From the NCBI GenBank assembly GCA_020047775.1, contig JAIFNK010000282.1, positions 1-10,512 of the forward strand: DNA of 10,512 bases, read 5' to 3'. Shown here one piece after another: positions 7,129 through 10,512 of this stretch. The stretch is from Akkermansia sp. (GTDB lineage Bacteria; Verrucomicrobiota; Verrucomicrobiia; Verrucomicrobiales; Akkermansiaceae). The notes below the pieces were generated by a model. The model was not told where the DNA came from and ran no database searches. It worked only from the letters and a program-made list of their open reading frames with translations. The stretch's first letter is position 1. Each line of letters begins with the position of its first letter. Both the position numbers and the translations under genes were made by a program.

Positions 7129-8028
7129 ATGAAATTTGAAATTCCAACCGCCATTTTTTGCAGACTCCTGATCGGCGCGATTTTGCTTCCGGTTTTGTCG
7201 CCGCAAGCTCAAGCCCACGGCACGCATTCGTCTTTGATGACGAAGGTGGACGCGCAACTGGCGGAAAGGCCGGCGGACGGCGGGTTGTGGTATCAACGGG
7301 CGGTTTTGGAGTTTGAACACGAGGATTTCGCCGCAGCGGCTGAGGATTTCGCGAAGGCGGAGAAATTCGCACCGGGCGAGTATGCCGTCTTGTGGTGGCA
7401 GGGGCGGATTTTCGATGCCACCGGAAAAACCCATGAGGCGAAAGCCGCCATGGACCTCTATCTGGCAAAAAATCCGGATCATTGGGGTGCCCTCGCATCC
7501 AGGGCGCGGGTGCTGATCAAGCTCGACGCTGCCGAGGCCGCACTGGCGGATTTCCGCGCATCCCTGGCGAATTGCCCGAACGCCCAGCCGGATTTGGTGC
7601 AGGAAGTGGCGCAGGCGTTCGCGTCCCATGGCCGGGTCCATGAGGCGGTGGAAGTTCTGGAAAGCGGATTGAAACGGATCGGCCATATTCCCTCGCTGCA
7701 GTTGAAACTGTTGGAGATCGAGGTGCAAGCGGGCCGATATGATTCAGCCCTCTCCCGCATCAGCGGCTTTCAAAATGCGGCCGCCCGCGGGGAGCCATGG
7801 ATGGAAAAGCGGGCGATCATCCTAGCTCAAGCCGGAAAAACAGCAGAATCGCAAGCCGCCTGGCGCACCCTCATCCGTCATCTGAAATCCCTGCCGCCCG
7901 CCGAGCGCGACAGCCACTCGATGACCCTTCTGGCAGAACGCGCCCGTCAGGCGCTTGCCGTCCTTTTAGCTTCCACGACTTCAACTCCTTCGCCCTTCAC
8001 GTCCCTTCCAGCTCCTAAAAACCCATGA
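7129..8028 (+). CDS. Exported TPR-repeat protein
   Basis: This 299-residue protein has a signal peptide (MKFEIPTAIFCRLLIGAILL, with likely cleavage after AQA at residue 29), followed by a helical TPR array. Helix-pair repeats are visible at about 53-83 (LWYQRAVLEFEHEDFAAAAEDF), 86-117, 119-150, 153-186, 188-213 and 224-253. They carry the usual small-residue/aromatic pattern (A-x-F-x-x-A, GRYDSAL, GKTAESQAAW). A Ser/Thr/Pro-rich tail ends the protein. TPR arrays mediate protein-protein contacts, so it may be a periplasmic or surface partner of the phosphoesterase encoded next. The start is uncertain. ATG 7129 gives the cleanest signal peptide; ATG 7114 would add five residues and TTG 7051 twenty-six. 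None has a Shine-Dalgarno sequence. The TGA stop overlaps the next ATG (ATGA at 8025-8028), implying translational coupling. Confidence 0.85.
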   Translation: MKFEIPTAIFCRLLIGAILLPVLSPQAQAHGTHSSLMTKVDAQLAERPADGGLWYQRAVLEFEHEDFAAAAEDFAKAEKFAPGEYAVLWWQGRIFDATGKTHEAKAAMDLYLAKNPDHWGALASRARVLIKLDAAEAALADFRASLANCPNAQPDLVQEVAQAFASHGRVHEAVEVLESGLKRIGHIPSLQLKLLEIEVQAGRYDSALSRISGFQNAAARGEPWMEKRAIILAQAGKTAESQAAWRTLIRHLKSLPPAERDSHSMTLLAERARQALAVLLASTTSTPSPFTSLPAPKNP

Positions 8029-10512
8029 TCTCTCGAAGCATTATCCGGATCGCCCTCGTGTCCATCCTCACAAGCGCCGCCGTCCATGCGCAGGCTTCAT
8101 TTCCCGCATCCGGCTACTCGCAGGATTTCAACTCCATGGGAACTACCGGCACCGCAAAGCCCGCCGGATGGACGGTGTGGAATGGTCCGGGCACCAGCAA
8201 TACTCTGTGGACGAATGCCACGGGCATCATCGGCGGTGCATCTTCCACGACGGGTAGCATCGGCCAAATGACCCTGAACAGCTCGACCCTAACCGCTAGC
8301 AATACGCCGACCGCCAATGCGAACAATGGCTACAACGCCGGAGCTCCGGGTGACACGGCGGACCGTTTGCTTGCAAGCGCGCCGACAAGCATCGGTGGCG
8401 CGGCCTTCCAACTCAGCCTCACCAACAACACCGGCTCGGCTCTGGCCGGCATCAATATCTCTTATGACATCCGCCGGTTCACGACGAACACCGGGGCGAA
8501 CGAGCTTCCCGGTTACTGGTTGTTTTACAGCACGGACGGTGGAACGAACTGGACGAATGTCTCCGCCCTGAATCCCGCGCTCACGGGGGCAACGGTCAAT
8601 GTGCCCAACACGGTCGGCGTGACCAACGTGCCGCCCACTACGGTAAACTTCGCGTCCTCCGTCGCAAACGGAGCCGAACTCCTGCTGCGCTGGGTGGACG
8701 ACAATGCCCAGACCTATTCCCCGGACCAGATCACCGGTTTGGACAACGTGGTCATCACCGTCACCAATCCTAACAATCAGACGCCCGCAGTGGCGGTCAC
8801 CTCGCCGTCGGCTGGCGCGACGCTGCCCGCGTCATCCCTAACGATCACCGCCGGCGCATCGGACACCGACGGCACGATCTCAAAAGTGGAGTTTTTCAAT
8901 GGAGCCGTCAAACTCGGCGAGGACACTTCCGCCCCCTTCAGCCACACCATCGCCAGCCTGGGTGTGGCAAGTTACACCATCACCGCACGCGCCACGGACA
9001 ATGACGGTGGCGTCACGACCTCGTCGGCCGTGGACTTTGAAGCGGTGGCCTTCACCGCTACCACCAGCATCGCCCGCGGTGCGGCTTGGAAATATTTCGA
9101 CCAAGGCACGAACCAGGGCACGACATGGAGGGAAAGCTCGTTCGACGACAGCACCTGGGCCTCCGGAAACGCCGAGTTGGGCTACGCCGACTCACCCGTC
9201 ACCACGCTGCGGGAAGGCCCGGACTCCGCGACGACAAGCGTCACGAAATTCATTACCTATTACTTCCGCAAACATTTCAGCATCGTGGATGCCAGCCAGG
9301 TCATCGGCCTGCGGATGAATCTCGAACGGGATGACGGCGCGGTCGTCTATCTGAACGGAACGGAGATCGCCCGCAGCAACATGAATGCCGGTGCCGTGGA
9401 TTATCTGACCAACTCCGCCGCCACCGTCAGCGGGGCGGACGAGACCACCTATTTCCCGATCGATCTCCCATTCTCCAGCCTTGTCAGCGGTGACAACCTC
9501 ATCGCCGTGGAAGTCCACCAGCGCGACAACGCCAGCTCGGACCTTAGCTTCGACATGGACCTCATCACCACCACGGCGGGAGGAAACGCGCTGCCAGTCG
9601 TTGAGATCACCGCACCGGTCACCGGCAGCAGTGTCGTCGTGGGAAATGCGATTCCCATTTCTGCCACCGCGACGGATAGCGACGGCTCGGTTAGCAAGGT
9701 CGAGTTCTTCGCGGGGACCACGAAACTCGGTGAAGACAGCACCGGCCCGGACTACAGCTACAACTGGTCCGGACCCACCGCCGGCAGCTACAACCTCACC
9801 GCCGTGGCCACCGACGATCTCGGCGGGGTTTCCACCTCCGGAATGGTTTCCGTGAGTGTCATTCCCGGCCCTTCCGGCACACTCACCCGCAGTCCCTATC
9901 TCAATTCCGCGAACCATAACAGCATCGTCGTCCGGTGGCGCAGCAGTTCCAGCGTGATCGGCCGCGTTCGCTATGGCACATCTCCGGACGCGTTGACCCA
10001 GTTCACGAACGAATCCACCGCCCGCACCGCTCACGAGGTGAAACTCACCGGCCTAACACCCTACACCCGCTATTACTACAGCGTCGGTTCAGCCTTGGAC
10101 ACGCTCACACCGGAAGCGGTGGAAACGACAATCTTCAGCCCCGGCGCACCCGCGCCGACGGCGGCGGACTATACTTTCCGCACCTCGCCCGTTCCCGGCA
10201 CCGCGGTGAACACCCGCATCTGGATCGTGGGCGATTGCGGGCGCGGCACCCAGACCCAGGCCAGCGGCCGGGACGCCTACTACACTCCGGGTTTCAACGG
10301 CGGCTACACCGGCAACCGCATTCCCGACCTGAACCTGCAAATGGGCGACAACGCCTATAACAGCGGCACCGATGCCGAATATCAAACCGGCTACTTCAAC
10401 ATGTATGCCAACATCTTCCGGAAAATGCCGCAGTGGAGCTGCCTCGGAAACCACGACGCCAACAACGGCTCCACCAGCACCACGGCGAACTTCCCCTACT
10501 TCGACATGTTCA
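8025..10512 (+). CDS. Large secreted multidomain protein with purple-acid-phosphatase-like metallophosphoesterase domain, 3' end missing
   Basis: The frame is open from ATG 8025 to the window edge (829 full codons). Residues 1-24 are a signal peptide (RIALVSILTSAAVHAQA). An N-terminal beta-rich domain at about 25-245 opens with YSQDFNSMG and contains LSLTNNTGSALAGINISY. Next come a bacterial Ig-like domain (Big_9 type, about 253-341), a jelly-roll domain (about 347-522; WRESSFDDSTWASG, LRMNLERDDGAVVYLNG) and a second Ig-like domain (about 523-613). Residues 618-690 form a fibronectin-III/purple acid phosphatase N-terminal module (TRSPYLNSANHNSIVVRW, LTGLTPYTRYYYSV). The metallophosphoesterase core begins near 730, with metal ligands in GDCG (Asp737), GDNAY (Asp775, Tyr778) and GNHD (Asn809, His810). 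The later histidine motifs lie beyond the edge. The protein probably hydrolyses phosphate esters outside the cytoplasm. It overlaps the TPR gene by ATGA. A C-terminal sorting signal may follow but cannot be seen. Confidence 0.88.
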   Translation, partial: MISRSIIRIALVSILTSAAVHAQASFPASGYSQDFNSMGTTGTAKPAGWTVWNGPGTSNTLWTNATGIIGGASSTTGSIGQMTLNSSTLTASNTPTANANNGYNAGAPGDTADRLLASAPTSIGGAAFQLSLTNNTGSALAGINISYDIRRFTTNTGANELPGYWLFYSTDGGTNWTNVSALNPALTGATVNVPNTVGVTNVPPTTVNFASSVANGAELLLRWVDDNAQTYSPDQITGLDNVVITVTNPNNQTPAVAVTSPSAGATLPASSLTITAGASDTDGTISKVEFFNGAVKLGEDTSAPFSHTIASLGVASYTITARATDNDGGVTTSSAVDFEAVAFTATTSIARGAAWKYFDQGTNQGTTWRESSFDDSTWASGNAELGYADSPVTTLREGPDSATTSVTKFITYYFRKHFSIVDASQVIGLRMNLERDDGAVVYLNGTEIARSNMNAGAVDYLTNSAATVSGADETTYFPIDLPFSSLVSGDNLIAVEVHQRDNASSDLSFDMDLITTTAGGNALPVVEITAPVTGSSVVVGNAIPISATATDSDGSVSKVEFFAGTTKLGEDSTGPDYSYNWSGPTAGSYNLTAVATDDLGGVSTSGMVSVSVIPGPSGTLTRSPYLNSANHNSIVVRWRSSSSVIGRVRYGTSPDALTQFTNESTARTAHEVKLTGLTPYTRYYYSVGSALDTLTPEAVETTIFSPGAPAPTAADYTFRTSPVPGTAVNTRIWIVGDCGRGTQTQASGRDAYYTPGFNGGYTGNRIPDLNLQMGDNAYNSGTDAEYQTGYFNMYANIFRKMPQWSCLGNHDANNGSTSTTANFPYFDMF
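8781..9863 (+). repeat. Duplicated Ig-like domain within the phosphoesterase protein
   Basis: Two copies of about 90 residues start near codons 253 (8781) and 523 (9591). Copy 1 carries ASDTDGTISKVEFFNG and KLGED. Copy 2 carries ATDSDGSVSKVEFFAG and KLGED. The VEFF motifs begin at residues 288 and 559, 271 residues apart, with the jelly-roll domain between them. Divergence at the DNA level suggests an old duplication rather than recent slippage. Confidence 0.75.

Overview
The window looks like a piece of a GC-rich bacterial chromosome, most likely a member of the Verrucomicrobia (Verrucomicrobiaceae/Luteolibacter-like). This rests on three things: the style of the proteins, especially the large secreted protein built from paired Ig-like domains, a jelly-roll module and a phosphoesterase domain; the tig-clpP-clpX core; and translation starts that almost all lack a Shine-Dalgarno sequence. 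The assignment is inference from protein style and has not been checked by a search.

Layout. Positions 1-2883 hold a protein quality-control cluster on the + strand: the 3' part of tig (trigger factor), then clpP and clpX (the ClpXP protease). tig and clpP overlap or nearly abut, and clpX follows 37 bases later. Positions 2884-3078 are non-coding. They hold two short hairpins and a 92-base element with 13-base terminal inverted repeats beginning GTAA, flanked by a perfect 8-base direct repeat. This looks like a miniature, non-autonomous relative of an IS66-type insertion sequence. Positions 3079-3740 hold a two-gene type II toxin-antitoxin module (Phd/YefM-like antitoxin plus PIN-domain toxin). 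Positions 3904-5616 encode a DEAD-box RNA helicase with a DbpA/CsdA-type C-terminal RNA-binding domain, whose putative promoter sits so close to the start codon that the mRNA may be leaderless. Positions 5632-6912 encode a 12-helix MFS transporter, followed by a possible terminator. Positions 7129-8028 encode an exported TPR protein. Its stop codon overlaps (ATGA) the start of a very large secreted protein, 8025 to beyond the right edge, that ends in a purple-acid-phosphatase-like metallophosphoesterase domain.

How the genes fit together. Trigger factor folds nascent chains, and ClpX unfolds substrates and feeds them to ClpP. The toxin-antitoxin module lies directly downstream, and antitoxins of this kind are commonly destroyed by ATP-dependent proteases, but adjacency alone does not prove a link. 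The helicase probably acts in RNA or ribosome remodelling. The TPR/phosphoesterase pair is probably co-translated and exported, and may serve phosphate scavenging at the cell surface.

All genes are on the + strand. No tRNA, rRNA or CRISPR array was seen. No stretch longer than about 220 bases lacks a gene. The open reading frame from 8025 to the window edge was read by hand and has no internal stop.
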